DNA of 64,000 nt from positions 62,001 through 126,000 of the forward strand of contig NZ_QTUV01000001.1 of the NCBI RefSeq assembly GCF_003435815.1, given 5' to 3'. The translations under genes and the position numbers were made by a program. Positions 1 to 9,457 of this stretch are shown piece after piece. The notes under the pieces were generated by a model. The model was given only the letters and a program-made list of their open reading frames with translations, was not told where the DNA came from and made no database searches. How positions within the stretch are numbered: position 1 is the stretch's first letter; every line of letters begins with the position of its first letter. This DNA is from Dorea sp. AM10-31. GTDB taxonomy: Bacteria > Bacillota > Clostridia > Lachnospirales > Lachnospiraceae.

Positions 1-1062
1 AATGATCTCCAGATGCAAAAGTCCGAGGAAACCACAGCGGAAACCAAATCCCAGTGCAATAGATGTCTCCGGCTCAAACTGCAGAGACGCATCATTTAAC
101 TGTAATTTTTCCAGCGCATCCCGAAGATCCGGATACTTTGCTCCATCTGCAGGATACAATCCGCAGTACACCATCGGGTTGACTTTTTTATAACCCGGAA
201 GCGGCTCGGCACAAGGATTCTGTGCATTCGTCACTGTATCTCCGACACGGGTATCTCTTACATTCTTAAGGCTTGCTGTAATATAACCAACCATTCCGGC
301 ACTTAATTCTTCACACGGAATAAACTGTCCTGCACCAAAATATCCGACTTCCACAACTTCTGCTTTTGCTCCGGTTGCCATCATCAGGATCGGTGTGCCC
401 TTTTTTACAGTTCCTTCTTTGATTCTGCAAAATACGATGACTCCCTTATAGGAATCATACAGCGAATCAAAGATCAATGCCTGAAGCGGTGCTTTCGGAT
501 CTCCAACCGGCGCCGGTATCTTCTCAACAATCTGCTCCAACACCTGTTCTACATTAAGTCCTGTCTTTGCGGAAATCTGCGGTGCATCTTCCGCTTCAAT
601 TCCGATCACATCTTCAATTTCTTCAATCACACGCTGTGGATCTGCACTTGGAAGGTCGATCTTATTAATAACCGGCATAACATCCAGATCGTGATCCAGT
701 GCCAGATATACGTTGGCAAGAGTCTGTGCCTCCACACCCTGTGCTGCATCCACGACAAGAATCGCTCCGTCGCATGCTGCAAGGCTCCGGGATACTTCAT
801 AGTTAAAATCGACATGTCCCGGTGTGTCGATCAGGTTAAAGATATATTCTTCTCCGTCTTTCGCTTTATATACAATGCGGACAGTCTGCGCTTTGATCGT
901 AATTCCACGCTCCCGTTCCAGCTCCATATTGTCCAGCACCTGTGACTGCATCTCACGGCTGGTCAAAAGACCTGTCATCTCAATGATACGGTCTGCCAGT
1001 GTTGATTTACCGTGATCGATATGGGCTATAATACAAAAATTTCTGATTTTACTCTGATCCAT
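1..1062 (-). CDS. lepA: Elongation factor 4 (LepA), N-terminal part, cut by window edge
   Basis: Translational GTPase that acts on the ribosome during elongation (back-translocation or ribosome biogenesis quality control). The visible 354 residues start at [20 protein letters not shown], which contains the P-loop (AHIDHGKS). The switch regions [16 protein letters not shown] and IDTPGHVDF follow, then NKIDLP for guanine binding and SAKTG, and the reading runs into domain 2. That order and spelling are typical of LepA rather than EF-G. The C-terminal half (about 250 residues of a roughly 600-residue family) lies outside the window. It follows holA by about 60 bases on the same strand and probably belongs to the same transcript. 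No frame break is seen in the visible part. Confidence 0.95.
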   Translation of the reverse strand, partial: MDQSKIRNFCIIAHIDHGKSTLADRIIEMTGLLTSREMQSQVLDNMELERERGITIKAQTVRIVYKAKDGEEYIFNLIDTPGHVDFNYEVSRSLAACDGAILVVDAAQGVEAQTLANVYLALDHDLDVMPVINKIDLPSADPQRVIEEIEDVIGIEAEDAPQISAKTGLNVEQVLEQIVEKIPAPVGDPKAPLQALIFDSLYDSYKGVIVFCRIKEGTVKKGTPILMMATGAKAEVVEVGYFGAGQFIPCEELSAGMVGYITASLKNVRDTRVGDTVTNAQNPCAEPLPGYKKVNPMVYCGLYPADGAKYPDLRDALEKLQLNDASLQFEPETSIALGFGFRCGFLGLLHLEII

Positions 1063-1121
1063 TGACAATTCTATCGTTCCCCTTAGTTTGAATTTTCTCT
1101 GTTATTACCTATCTGAATATA

Positions 1122-2102
1122 TCATACAGAACTGTATTTTACAATGAAAAGTTCCACACTCATCACATCGCTTAAGCGTCCTGTTTTCACCAGTTGTTCC
1201 GTATCTGCGGCATCTTCCATAATGCTGCGCAGCTCTTCTAAGCCGAAGCTCCTGCACCTGCTCATATATTTTCCTGCTACAAATGGATGAATGCCCACCG
1301 TCTTTGCAATCTGTGACTTATCCATTCCTTTTATGCATAATGCTTTTACTTCCATCAGCTGCTTAAACTGTCTGGAAAGCAGGTATAAAATCCGCATCGG
1401 AGGCTCTTTTAATGCAAGAAGATCGTAATACAGATCCATCGCTTTTTTCTGATGTTTTGCAGCAACTGCTTCTACCATTTCAAAAATCTTATTGGAAATC
1501 TGCGCGGTGCAGATTTCATCAATGGCAGCCGGTGTAATCTCCTTTTCATCCAATGTATACGCAAACAACTTTTCCAGTTCTTTTTCCAGATTCTCCATAT
1601 CTGTTCCGGTCTTTTCTACAAGATACTGCGCTGTGGAAGTCTTGATAAGCTTTCCTTCCCGCTTTACCTGTGCTCCGATCCAGTACAGAAGTGTCTTCTC
1701 GTCCTGTCTTCCAAGTTCCACGACACGGCCTTTATCCTTGACAGCCTTATAAAGCCTGTTCCGCTTATCCACTTCATTTTCCACGAAAATAAAGCATGCG
1801 GTATCCGGCATCGTTTTGATGTAATCGGCAAGCTCCGGCGCCGCATTTTTGAAAAAGCCTGAATTTTCCACAACGATCAGACGCCGTTCTGCAAAAAATG
1901 GCATTGTCTCTGCAAGATCAATAAGCTCTCCCGGATTGATTCCTTTTCCTTCGTAATAAGCATAATTAACGGTATCTCCATCCGGCAGGATTGCCTTTGT
2001 CATCCGGTCTTTGTACTGCTTTTTTAAATAGGCTTCCTCTCCATAGAGCAAGTATACCGGTTTCCACTGTCCGTTCTTAATGTCTTCGTTTAAACTTTTC
2101 AT
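1122..2102 (-). CDS. holA: DNA polymerase III delta subunit
   Basis: Clamp-loader delta subunit, which opens the beta sliding clamp within the DNA polymerase III holoenzyme. The 326-residue product has the usual length and the family layout: an AAA+-like N-terminal domain opening with KPVYLLYGEEAYLKKQ, a central region with FIFVENEVDKRNRLYKAV, and an all-helical C-terminal collar domain. As expected for delta, the Walker A motif is not a functional P-loop. The start codon ATG overlaps the stop of the upstream oxidase gene (2099-2102), so the two are translationally coupled. It is followed by lepA. A position just downstream of comEC in a late-competence-like operon is common in Firmicutes, where comEC-holA linkage is frequent. 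Confidence 0.93.
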   Translation of the reverse strand: MKSLNEDIKNGQWKPVYLLYGEEAYLKKQYKDRMTKAILPDGDTVNYAYYEGKGINPGELIDLAETMPFFAERRLIVVENSGFFKNAAPELADYIKTMPDTACFIFVENEVDKRNRLYKAVKDKGRVVELGRQDEKTLLYWIGAQVKREGKLIKTSTAQYLVEKTGTDMENLEKELEKLFAYTLDEKEITPAAIDEICTAQISNKIFEMVEAVAAKHQKKAMDLYYDLLALKEPPMRILYLLSRQFKQLMEVKALCIKGMDKSQIAKTVGIHPFVAGKYMSRCRSFGLEELRSIMEDAADTEQLVKTGRLSDVMSVELFIVKYSSV

Positions 2103-3115
2103 ACACGTACCATTTCCCGGCTGATCTCACTTAAGTTGTGTGCTCCGCACATGGTCATCGTATCGGCAAGCTCTGTGGTCAGTTTCTCTGTATAGGTTGC
2201 AACGCCTTCGGCGCCGCCGCCGTAGACAGCTGTCACATATGGGCGTCCGATCAACACGGCATCTGCTCCAAGCGCCAGTGCTTTAAAAATATCCACGCCA
2301 CTTCTTAAGCCCCCGTCAACAAAGATCTTCATATCTTTTCCAACTGCCTGCACAATCTCTTCCAGTACTTCCGCTGTCGCCGGACACTGATCCAACACAC
2401 GTCCGCCATGATTCGATACAACAATCGCAGAAGCTCCGGCTTCTTTTGCCTTCAAAGCTCCTTTTACTGTCATGATCCCTTTAAGGATAAATGGTACACC
2501 TGCAGCTTTTACAATCTCTGCCAGTTCTTCTGTCGTCTTGCTTCCTGCAGGCGGAGTCAGATTTTTCAGGAACGGAAGTCCTGCCGCATCTATATCCATC
2601 GCCACTGCAAAAGAACCGGATGCTTTGATCAGTTCCAGTTTTTCCTGTAATGTATTGACATCCCATGGTTTAACCGTTGGAATCCCTTTCCCGTCTTTTG
2701 CACGGATTGCTTCCGTAGCACCCTGCATAACCGCAGCATTCACACCGTCTCCGGTAAATGCCGCGATTCCTGCATCCGCACATGCCGGTACAAGAATGTT
2801 ATTGTATTCCAGATCATCGTATTTATCGCCATAATGCAATTTCATTGCCCCGATCGGTGCTGCAAAGATTGGTGCTTTATAGGTCCGTCCGAATATTTCA
2901 AAAGAAGTATCTACTTTTCCATTTTCACAAATCGTATCCATATTCACACAGATATCCTGCCACTTCTCATAATTGCGGATTGCAACCGTTCCGGTTCCTT
3001 TGGCTCCCGGTCCCGGCATCTGGCTTGTGCATGCCTTCCCATTACAGACCGGACATGCTTTGCAATATGGTCCCATGCAGGTTCTCGCATTTTCCAATAT
3101 TTCCTGATAATTCAT
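2099..3115 (-). CDS. FMN-dependent alpha-hydroxy-acid oxidase/dehydrogenase family protein with Cys-rich N-terminus
   Basis: TIM-barrel flavoprotein of the lactate oxidase / glycolate oxidase / type 2 isopentenyl-diphosphate isomerase superfamily. Residues 1-30 hold five cysteines (C13, C18, C21, C24, C29; spacing C-x4-C-x2-C-x2-C-x4-C), which is not part of the classical family fold. The barrel follows: APIFAAPIGAMKLHYG, a central Lys in PFILKGIMTVKGA, the signature SNHGGRVLDQCPAT with the catalytic His and Arg, then FVDGGLRSGVDIFKALALGA and LIGRPYV for phosphate binding. Length is 338 residues, slightly short for lactate oxidase. The substrate cannot be assigned from sequence. The Cys cluster may bind metal or Fe-S (inference). 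The gene sits between comEC and holA and overlaps holA by four bases. Confidence 0.8.
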   Translation of the reverse strand: MNYQEILENARTCMGPYCKACPVCNGKACTSQMPGPGAKGTGTVAIRNYEKWQDICVNMDTICENGKVDTSFEIFGRTYKAPIFAAPIGAMKLHYGDKYDDLEYNNILVPACADAGIAAFTGDGVNAAVMQGATEAIRAKDGKGIPTVKPWDVNTLQEKLELIKASGSFAVAMDIDAAGLPFLKNLTPPAGSKTTEELAEIVKAAGVPFILKGIMTVKGALKAKEAGASAIVVSNHGGRVLDQCPATAEVLEEIVQAVGKDMKIFVDGGLRSGVDIFKALALGADAVLIGRPYVTAVYGGGAEGVATYTEKLTTELADTMTMCGAHNLSEISREMVRV

Positions 3116-3182
3116 TGTATCTTCCTTCTTTCTGTCTTTTATGTCAGTTTTCCTCTAATCTTTTGATTATACATCGTTATGT

Positions 3183-5561
3183 TTAATAATAACAAGCTCC
3201 AAGTGTCTGCGTCAACCACGCTTTTCTTCCATTCACACGGATTGTCACTGCTCCGCTGCTGGCTGTGCCGTACATCCGGCTCCCATATTTTTCAAGTCTC
3301 TTAAGCGTCTCTTTGTGCGGATGTCCATAGCGGTTATTTCTTCCGGAAGAAACAAGCGTATATTTCGGATATACCGATTCAAGAAACGTCTCTTTCGTTG
3401 AATTTTTCGAGCCGTGATGCGCCGCTTTCAGAAAATCCCACTGTACATTCTGATAGTGCTCCTTTAATTCTTGTGTCAGCGTTTCTTCTCCGGTGCCTTC
3501 CACATCTCCCGTAAAGAGAAAACGTCTCTTCTGATATTCCATCGCCAGTATCATGGACGCTTCATTGCCAGGCTCCATTTTCTGACCGGTGTCTGGTCCA
3601 AGACAAACAATCCGGAAGATCTCTTTTCCACTTTTTTCCAGTAGTTGTTTTTCTTTCTCTATAATACAAATCTTTGCACCGCATCCCTGCCCGGTTTCTG
3701 CCAGGCGGAAAAGCTTCTCATCCCACACAGACTGCGGTGGGAAAATAAGTCTCACAATCCTGACACCCATTTTTCTGCGTTTTAACATTTCTTCAATCGC
3801 TCCAATATGATCTTCATCTCCATGTGTCACAAAAACAGCATCCAGCTTGTGGATTCCCTGTGATTTTAAATAGGGTTCAATTATGTATTTTCCAGCATTT
3901 TTCACATCACTACTGCCACCATCAATCAGATATGCTCTCCTGTCCGGTGTCCGTATAAAAATGCAATCTCCCTGCCCTACATCCAGCATGGTCACCTGTA
4001 CTCCGGAAAATAAATTCTGGGGAATTGTAAGAACTGCTGTCGCGGTTACGATACCGATTCCCAATACTGCTGCCCACCTGCTTTTTCTGTCACTTTTTCT
4101 CTCTGCCCTGCCTGCCTTTTTTCTGCCGACTCTTATTACATTTCCCCTCAATTTTTTCTGTCTGTCAGGATTTTTCCTACAACCTTTTACCACAGTTTTC
4201 CCTATTTTATCTTCTTTCATATCATCTGTTTTCTTTCTTTTTTTTATCCACAGTAACACACCCCCTACAATCAGATAATACAACATACACTGCCACAGAT
4301 CAGGCTTCCCGGTTGTCACTCTTGCCCCTGGAAACATAAGCGCAAGATCACAGCTTTTTTCGTAGATTGCCAGAATCCATCCGCAGCCTTTTAGCAACAG
4401 CACTGATTCCTGCCAGAAAACAAGCCATAGAAAACTAGCCAATACTGCCATCATCAACAAAATCGTCAAAAGTGGAATAACAAGCAGATTTAACGCAAGA
4501 CTTAACAGAGATATTTCAAAATAAGCCATCAGAAGAATCGGGAGCAGAAGTATCTGCGTACTAAGTCCCGCCCATACATTCTGAAATGGCAATTCCACAA
4601 AAACAGGAAGGATAAGAAGCATTGCCAGCACCGCTCCAAAAGACATCCAGAAACCTGCGTCCTTAAGATAAAGCGGCTGTCCGATAAGCACACATGCTGC
4701 TGCCACCGCAAGTGCTGTCGAGCTGTCGTATTTTCTTCCCGTCGCATCGGCTCCCACGCGGAATAAAAACATGATAAATGCACGCATGACCGACACGCTT
4801 TTGCCTACGAGAAGCACGTACAGTGAAAGTGCCAGAATCCCGCCTGCGCAACCAAGTGGATAGGAACCGCTCTTTTTTCGCAGGAATTGATAGAATCCTG
4901 TTCCGAGAAATGACAGATGCAATCCTGAGATTGCAAGGATATGGGCGATCCCATTGACCTGATACAGCTCTTTGATTTCCGGATCCATGGCACTTCTGTC
5001 ACCGAGAAGCATTGCCGTCAGCACACCACCTTTTTCTTTGCCAAGCTGGCGGATCAGCATTTCTTTCCAGTGTTCCCGCAAGCGCCAGATTCGTTCCCTC
5101 CACTGTTCCCGCTTGCCCCGGTTCTTCAGAACTTTGTCTATCCATACGGATGCATGGATCTTCTGTCTCCTGTAATAGGCTCTCTGATCGAAATTTCCCG
5201 GATTTCTCGCCCTGTCAAAATAGCGCAGTTTTCCTGTCACCTTCACTTTATTTCCACAGAAGATCTCATTTTCTGTTTGTTTTTTACTGTTTGTTTTTCT
5301 GTATAAAATAATTTTGGATTCTCTGAGCGAACGCCCATGAATATGTATCGATACATTTGTAAGATAATAAGTCTGCCGGTTTTCTGTAAATTCTTTTTTC
5401 CAGACGGTTCCGGATACCAAAACTTCTTCTCTGTCCTCTACACAGGTTTCCAGATCCGAAGGAGAGAAAAAGTCTTCTGCCTTCTCTCCTCCAAACCATA
5501 CGATTCCCGCGATCAGAAATATCCACAGCAGACACACGGAACATAATGGTCTATTTCTCAC
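3183..5561 (-). CDS. comEC: ComEC/Rec2 family DNA uptake channel with C-terminal metallo-beta-lactamase domain
   Basis: Membrane channel that carries single-stranded DNA across the cytoplasmic membrane during natural transformation. The 792-residue protein begins with two hydrophobic segments and an extracellular OB-like region. The competence domain follows (about residues 180-430) with GVLTAMLLGDRSAM and HILAISGLHLSFLGTG, typical of ComEC. The C-terminal third is a metallo-beta-lactamase fold with LDVGQGDCIFI, the metal-binding THGDEDHIGAI and AAHHGSKNSTKE, suggesting the proposed nuclease role. A Lys/Arg-rich linker of about 60 residues separates membrane and enzymatic parts. The stop overlaps nothing, but the start is adjacent to the GerMN gene stop (5558-5561), indicating coupling. 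The distance from the comEA-like gene, with three unrelated genes between, is unusual. Confidence 0.93.
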   Translation of the reverse strand: MRNRPLCSVCLLWIFLIAGIVWFGGEKAEDFFSPSDLETCVEDREEVLVSGTVWKKEFTENRQTYYLTNVSIHIHGRSLRESKIILYRKTNSKKQTENEIFCGNKVKVTGKLRYFDRARNPGNFDQRAYYRRQKIHASVWIDKVLKNRGKREQWRERIWRLREHWKEMLIRQLGKEKGGVLTAMLLGDRSAMDPEIKELYQVNGIAHILAISGLHLSFLGTGFYQFLRKKSGSYPLGCAGGILALSLYVLLVGKSVSVMRAFIMFLFRVGADATGRKYDSSTALAVAAACVLIGQPLYLKDAGFWMSFGAVLAMLLILPVFVELPFQNVWAGLSTQILLLPILLMAYFEISLLSLALNLLVIPLLTILLMMAVLASFLWLVFWQESVLLLKGCGWILAIYEKSCDLALMFPGARVTTGKPDLWQCMLYYLIVGGVLLWIKKRKKTDDMKEDKIGKTVVKGCRKNPDRQKKLRGNVIRVGRKKAGRAERKSDRKSRWAAVLGIGIVTATAVLTIPQNLFSGVQVTMLDVGQGDCIFIRTPDRRAYLIDGGSSDVKNAGKYIIEPYLKSQGIHKLDAVFVTHGDEDHIGAIEEMLKRRKMGVRIVRLIFPPQSVWDEKLFRLAETGQGCGAKICIIEKEKQLLEKSGKEIFRIVCLGPDTGQKMEPGNEASMILAMEYQKRRFLFTGDVEGTGEETLTQELKEHYQNVQWDFLKAAHHGSKNSTKETFLESVYPKYTLVSSGRNNRYGHPHKETLKRLEKYGSRMYGTASSGAVTIRVNGRKAWLTQTLGACYY

Positions 5562-6493
5562 TGTTCTTCCTCCACGATTGCCGGATCTGCCGAAAATGGT
5601 TTATTTAAGTTTATGCTTCCCTGATATTGTACATTTGCCTTTCCTCCGATCAGTATCTGTACTTTTCCTGCCGCTCCATTTGCTGTAATGGAATTGACAA
5701 TTGCATAAATGCTGAGCCTTGGATCGATCTTATATTTTGTATTCTGACATTCTTCATCAAGATTTACATAACAGATACCATCCTTCGTGGACACACTTAA
5801 GATTTCCGTATCCTGTGAGATTACCGGATACTCCGAAGCATCCTCCGGACCTTTCACCAATTGTTCCACGATCACTTTCTCCAAAGCTGTGTTGCTGTCA
5901 TACCGTACTTTCACAGACTCTTCTTTCAGTTTGTCTCCTTTGGCATTGGCATAGTATAAAAGCAGATCCGCACTTTGATAAGAGTGAAGAGACGAACCGG
6001 TATTCTGTACAAAATCTGCCGCACATAAATATCCTTCCGGCTTGCCATGTTCGTCCTTTACCGGTTTGTTTTCCTGATAAAAACGCACATATCCCACACC
6101 GTCAATCTGTGTCAGTGTCTGTACAACCGCTGCCTCCAGCAGTAATCTGGAAGTTGTATTCATTTTCCCAAATGCATCATTCAGATGCAGATCCAGCTTC
6201 CCAGCTGTCACACTCCAGCTTTTTACCGCTGTATGGTTCTGGAAAGCGCTCTTATACTCAATCGTATCCGGTTCTTTTTTTAATGATTTCAGAGCATACC
6301 GTATCCGGGAGTTCCTGGAATCACCCGTAATCTTATATGCTTCTTTTACCAGATCTGTTCCTTCCGCATTGATATAATAAAGTGCCGTCTCGCCCTCTTT
6401 TGGTTCTCTGTGACGTCCGCATCCGGTAACTCCGTTAATCAACATTAAAAGTGCAAGACACACAGATAAAATCCGGCGTATTTTTATTTTCAT
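5558..6493 (-). CDS. GerMN-domain lipoprotein (GerM-like)
   Basis: Predicted membrane-anchored lipoprotein of the GerM family, which in Bacillus is needed for sporulation and germination. Residues 1-25 form a lipoprotein signal with a basic start, a hydrophobic stretch and lipobox VTGC. Two related GerMN modules follow, one opening with ALYYINAEGTDLVKEAYKI and the other with LLLYYANAKGDKLKEESVKV, each followed by a segment with predicted alternating strands (AVVQTLTQIDGVGYVRFY; AIVNSITANGAAGKVQIL). Length, 311 residues, fits double-GerMN proteins. It lies between the histidine kinase and comEC and shares four bases with the latter. Its presence fits a spore-forming or spore-derived lineage. 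The ligand of the domain is not known to me. Confidence 0.85.
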   Translation of the reverse strand: MKIKIRRILSVCLALLMLINGVTGCGRHREPKEGETALYYINAEGTDLVKEAYKITGDSRNSRIRYALKSLKKEPDTIEYKSAFQNHTAVKSWSVTAGKLDLHLNDAFGKMNTTSRLLLEAAVVQTLTQIDGVGYVRFYQENKPVKDEHGKPEGYLCAADFVQNTGSSLHSYQSADLLLYYANAKGDKLKEESVKVRYDSNTALEKVIVEQLVKGPEDASEYPVISQDTEILSVSTKDGICYVNLDEECQNTKYKIDPRLSIYAIVNSITANGAAGKVQILIGGKANVQYQGSINLNKPFSADPAIVEEEQ

Positions 6494-6520
6494 AATTTCA
6501 TCCCTTCTTTTTACACACAG

Positions 6521-8005
6521 TTATCCCCGCTCCGGTGCAACATATACAAGCGGAATACGAATCGTAAAGGTGGTTCCTTCGCCCGGCTGGCTGAAGACTT
6601 TAATCGCTCCACGATGCATAACAACCGCATTCCTTGCAATGGACAGCCCAAGTCCGGTTCCTCCGATCTCTCTGGAATGGGATTTGTCCACTCGGTAAAA
6701 TCTTTCAAAAATATGTTCTGTCTCTTCCTGTGCGATACCGATGCCGGAGTCCGCCACTTCGATGTTGCAGAACTTGTGATCCGCATTCAGTGTCACGTGA
6801 ACCCATCCGCCTTCCCTGTTATATTTGATCGCATTTTCCACCAGATTCGTAATCGCAAGTGACAATTTAACTTCATCAATTTCTGCCGTAACCGGGCGGA
6901 AGCTCTGGTACACAACCTCCACATTCTGTTTTGTAGCAATCGGGCGCAGACGTTTCAATATCTTCTCCACAAGTTCATTCATGCTGACAGACTGGATATT
7001 CATATTACTTGCTGTCTTGTCCATCTTCACAAGCGACAGCAGGTCATTGATGATCTTATTCTCTCTCTCAATCTCTTCTGATAGATCACCCATGAATTCC
7101 CGGTACAGTTCTGTCGGTACATTCTCCTGAATCAACAGAGAATCTGCCAGCACTTTCATAGATGTCAGCGGGGTCTTTAATTCATGTGACACATTTGATA
7201 CAAATTCCTGCCTGGAATCATCCTGCGCTTTCAGACGTCCCAACATCTTGTTAAATGCTTCTGATAAAATCTTCGTTTCTGTATATGCATTTTCATGCAG
7301 ATAATCAGCATGGTATCCTTCCGTAACCGCCTCAATCCGCCTTGTGATCCTCTGGAACGGACGCACCATTAAGAATCCAAGACCGATTGCAAGCACAAGC
7401 GCAATGATCACTGCAACAACTGCAACAACATTTGCTTTGCCGCCAAGCACACCCTTACTTTCCGCAATGGAATCCGTGGACACACTTACAAGCATTACAC
7501 CAATGACTTTCTCTTTCGCTGCATCCATGATCGGCGAAGTTACCTCTATATAACGATTTTTTGAATCGTAATAAGTCGTTCCTTTTCCGCTCATACATCC
7601 GGTAACATCACCGGATACGATCCTTTTGCCCTCGTCCATATCATACGTGTCTTTCAGAATATAATATGCCTGATCGATAAGCAGCACTCTTCCATTGTAA
7701 ATATTGGATAATTGTGTAATCTCTGCGTTCATAGCTTCCGTTGTGACTACTTTTGGATAACCGCCCTGACTGAGCTGGTTACATAGAATGGTGCATTGAT
7801 TCTGTATCTCGGCAGTCCGCACCTCGACCGCTCTCTTCTCATAACTGGTCAGAACCACCGCCTCCATGATCACTGCCGGTATGATTGCAAATAATACCAG
7901 CAGACTGATAATCAGGAAGCGGAGACTCTTCCATGTTTCTGTTTTTACGTATCTTCCAAATCTAACCTTTAAAATAATATCCCACTCCCCATTTTGTATA
8001 TACAT
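6521..8005 (-). CDS. Membrane sensor histidine kinase (HAMP-HisKA-HATPase), partner of adjacent OmpR-type regulator
   Basis: Sensor half of a two-component system. A short cytoplasmic N-terminus leads into a first membrane helix (FLIISLLVLFAIIPAVI), an extracellular region of about 150 residues, a second membrane helix (VVAVIIALVLAIGLGFL), a HAMP linker, the HisKA box NVSHELKTPLTS with the phospho-accepting His, and an ATPase domain with N box (NLVENAIKYN), G1 (DSGIGI), F (IFERFYRVD) and G2 (GGTGLGLSIA). No PAS domain is obvious between HAMP and HisKA. The start is uncertain: the ATG used here overlaps the regulator gene by 44 bases and lacks a good ribosome binding site, while an ATT codon at 7975 has GGGGAG six bases upstream. 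WalK/PhoR-like; the stimulus is unknown. Confidence 0.85.
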   Translation of the reverse strand: MYIQNGEWDIILKVRFGRYVKTETWKSLRFLIISLLVLFAIIPAVIMEAVVLTSYEKRAVEVRTAEIQNQCTILCNQLSQGGYPKVVTTEAMNAEITQLSNIYNGRVLLIDQAYYILKDTYDMDEGKRIVSGDVTGCMSGKGTTYYDSKNRYIEVTSPIMDAAKEKVIGVMLVSVSTDSIAESKGVLGGKANVVAVVAVIIALVLAIGLGFLMVRPFQRITRRIEAVTEGYHADYLHENAYTETKILSEAFNKMLGRLKAQDDSRQEFVSNVSHELKTPLTSMKVLADSLLIQENVPTELYREFMGDLSEEIERENKIINDLLSLVKMDKTASNMNIQSVSMNELVEKILKRLRPIATKQNVEVVYQSFRPVTAEIDEVKLSLAITNLVENAIKYNREGGWVHVTLNADHKFCNIEVADSGIGIAQEETEHIFERFYRVDKSHSREIGGTGLGLSIARNAVVMHRGAIKVFSQPGEGTTFTIRIPLVYVAPERG

Positions 8006-8654
8006 ATTTCGGATCACTCGGATTCGTCTCGATCTTCTCACGCAGTCTCCGGATATGTACATCTACCGTTCTTGCATCTCCCGGATATTCATATCCCCAT
8101 ACAATATTTAACAGATTCTCTCTGCTGTATACTTTGTTCGGATTCATAGCAAGAAGCTCCAGTAGGTCAAATTCCTTTGCTGTCAGATTCGTCTCCTGCT
8201 CTCCGATCACAACTCTCCTGCTCTCACAGTCGATCTTCATCTCACCTTTTACAATGATCTTATCGTCTTCGCGCTCCGTCTTCTTCCTTCCTGTACGTCT
8301 TAAAATAGCTTTGATCCTTGCTTTCACTTCCAGAATATTAAATGGCTTGGTTATGTAATCATCGGCACCGTATTCCAGTCCGAGGATCTTATCCATATCG
8401 TCTCCCTTTGCCGTCAGCATAATGATCGGAACATCCGAATATTCACGAATCTGTCTGCATACTTCAAATCCGTCATACTTCGGAAGCATCACATCCAGAA
8501 GCAGGATATCATATATATTCTCTTTTGCAAGTTTCAGTGCTTCCTCACCATCGTAAGCACAGTCTACTTTCATGCCCTCCTGTTCCAGACTGAAACGAAT
8601 CCCTTTTACTATTAATTTTTCATCATCTACAACCAGAACTCTCTTATCTTCCAT
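7962..8654 (-). CDS. OmpR/WalR-family response regulator
   Basis: DNA-binding output of the two-component pair. The receiver domain (residues 1-120) has the acidic pair in VLVVDDEKLI, phospho-acceptor D54 in ILLLDVMLP, the conserved Thr in IIMLTAKGDD, and Lys in DDYITKPFNI. The winged-helix Trans_Reg_C domain (about 130-230) contains LTAKEFDLLELLAMNP and RTVDVHIRRLREKIE, which are typical recognition-helix sequences. The length, 230 residues, is standard. The stop lies inside the start region of the kinase gene, a strong sign of translational coupling. The sequence resembles WalR/VicR and PhoP regulators of Firmicutes, but the walR accessory genes (walH, walI) are absent nearby, so I leave it unnamed. 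Confidence 0.9.
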   Translation of the reverse strand: MEDKRVLVVDDEKLIVKGIRFSLEQEGMKVDCAYDGEEALKLAKENIYDILLLDVMLPKYDGFEVCRQIREYSDVPIIMLTAKGDDMDKILGLEYGADDYITKPFNILEVKARIKAILRRTGRKKTEREDDKIIVKGEMKIDCESRRVVIGEQETNLTAKEFDLLELLAMNPNKVYSRENLLNIVWGYEYPGDARTVDVHIRRLREKIETNPSDPKYVYTKWGVGYYFKG

Positions 8655-8708
8655 TCCCGCTCTCTCCTGTTACTGTCAGCTTCCGCTTATTTCTGTCTCT
8701 TTTTATTG

Positions 8709-9395
8709 TTATATCTCGATCTGGTCTTCCAACTTTCCATAAATTCCGTCTTTGATCCCTTCGACTTCCTTCAACTGTTCTTTTGATCCAAATCTTCCTT
8801 TTATCTCCCGGTACTTTATGATTGCCTGCGCTCTCGCCTCGCCGATCCCGGTCAAAGTCATCAGCTCTTCTTTTCCCGCCGTGTTAATATTGACTTTACC
8901 GGAAGTTCCCTGTGCGTCTGTACTGCCGGAACTGCTGCCACCCTCTGCTACTCCTTCCGTTTTTTCTGAAGCACCGTTATTATTAGTTGCTTCCTTCTTT
9001 GACGGAATATAAATCTGCTGTCCATCCTGCATCTTCTCTGCCTGGTTCACAGAAACGGATGCCGCCTTTCCTGTCAGACCTCCTGCGAGCCGGATCGCAT
9101 CGCAGATCCTGCTGTCTGCATCCAGCCGGTACACGCCGGGATGCTTTACCTGACCGCATACATATACGCAGATCTCACCCGAAGATACTTTTTCATCCTC
9201 GTCATCTGCCCCTGACTGCTCCCTCTGTCCGGCAGTTTCACTCTTAGCATCTTCTGACAATTCTATTTCTTCCAGCGCACTTTCATTTCCTGTGTCCTGC
9301 TGTCTGCCAATACCGGAACAGCCAGTCAGGCAGGTAAATATTATGAACCACACAAGTAAAAATCTTCTGTTATTTTTAAAAATCTTCCTATGCAT
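8709..9395 (-). CDS. comEA: ComEA-like lipoprotein: SLBB domain plus helix-hairpin-helix DNA-binding domain
   Basis: Surface DNA receptor of the transformation machinery, presenting double-stranded DNA to ComEC. The N-terminus is hydrophobic with a lipobox-like LTGC, so the protein may be lipid-anchored rather than membrane-spanning. A Glu/Ser-rich spacer follows, then an SLBB module (GEICVYVCGQVKHPGVYRL, DAIRLAGGL), a low-complexity Gly/Ser/Thr linker, and the C-terminal HhH pair with VNINTAGKEELMTLTGIGE and RFGSKEQLKEVEGI. I chose the ATG at 9395 because GGAGG sits six bases upstream; the longer reading needs a TTG that overlaps that ribosome binding site. It is the first gene of the operon running to lepA. 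Confidence 0.9.
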   Translation of the reverse strand: MHRKIFKNNRRFLLVWFIIFTCLTGCSGIGRQQDTGNESALEEIELSEDAKSETAGQREQSGADDEDEKVSSGEICVYVCGQVKHPGVYRLDADSRICDAIRLAGGLTGKAASVSVNQAEKMQDGQQIYIPSKKEATNNNGASEKTEGVAEGGSSSGSTDAQGTSGKVNINTAGKEELMTLTGIGEARAQAIIKYREIKGRFGSKEQLKEVEGIKDGIYGKLEDQIEI

Positions 9396-9457
9396 ATTTT
9401 GCCTCCACAATGGTCGGAACTGTGAATCCCCTCATATGCCTAGATATACTTATATTA

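Noticed and set aside
5719..6330. 203-residue open frame on plus, opposite the GerMN gene
   Set aside because: Shadow of the minus-strand gene; no domain signature and no start signals.
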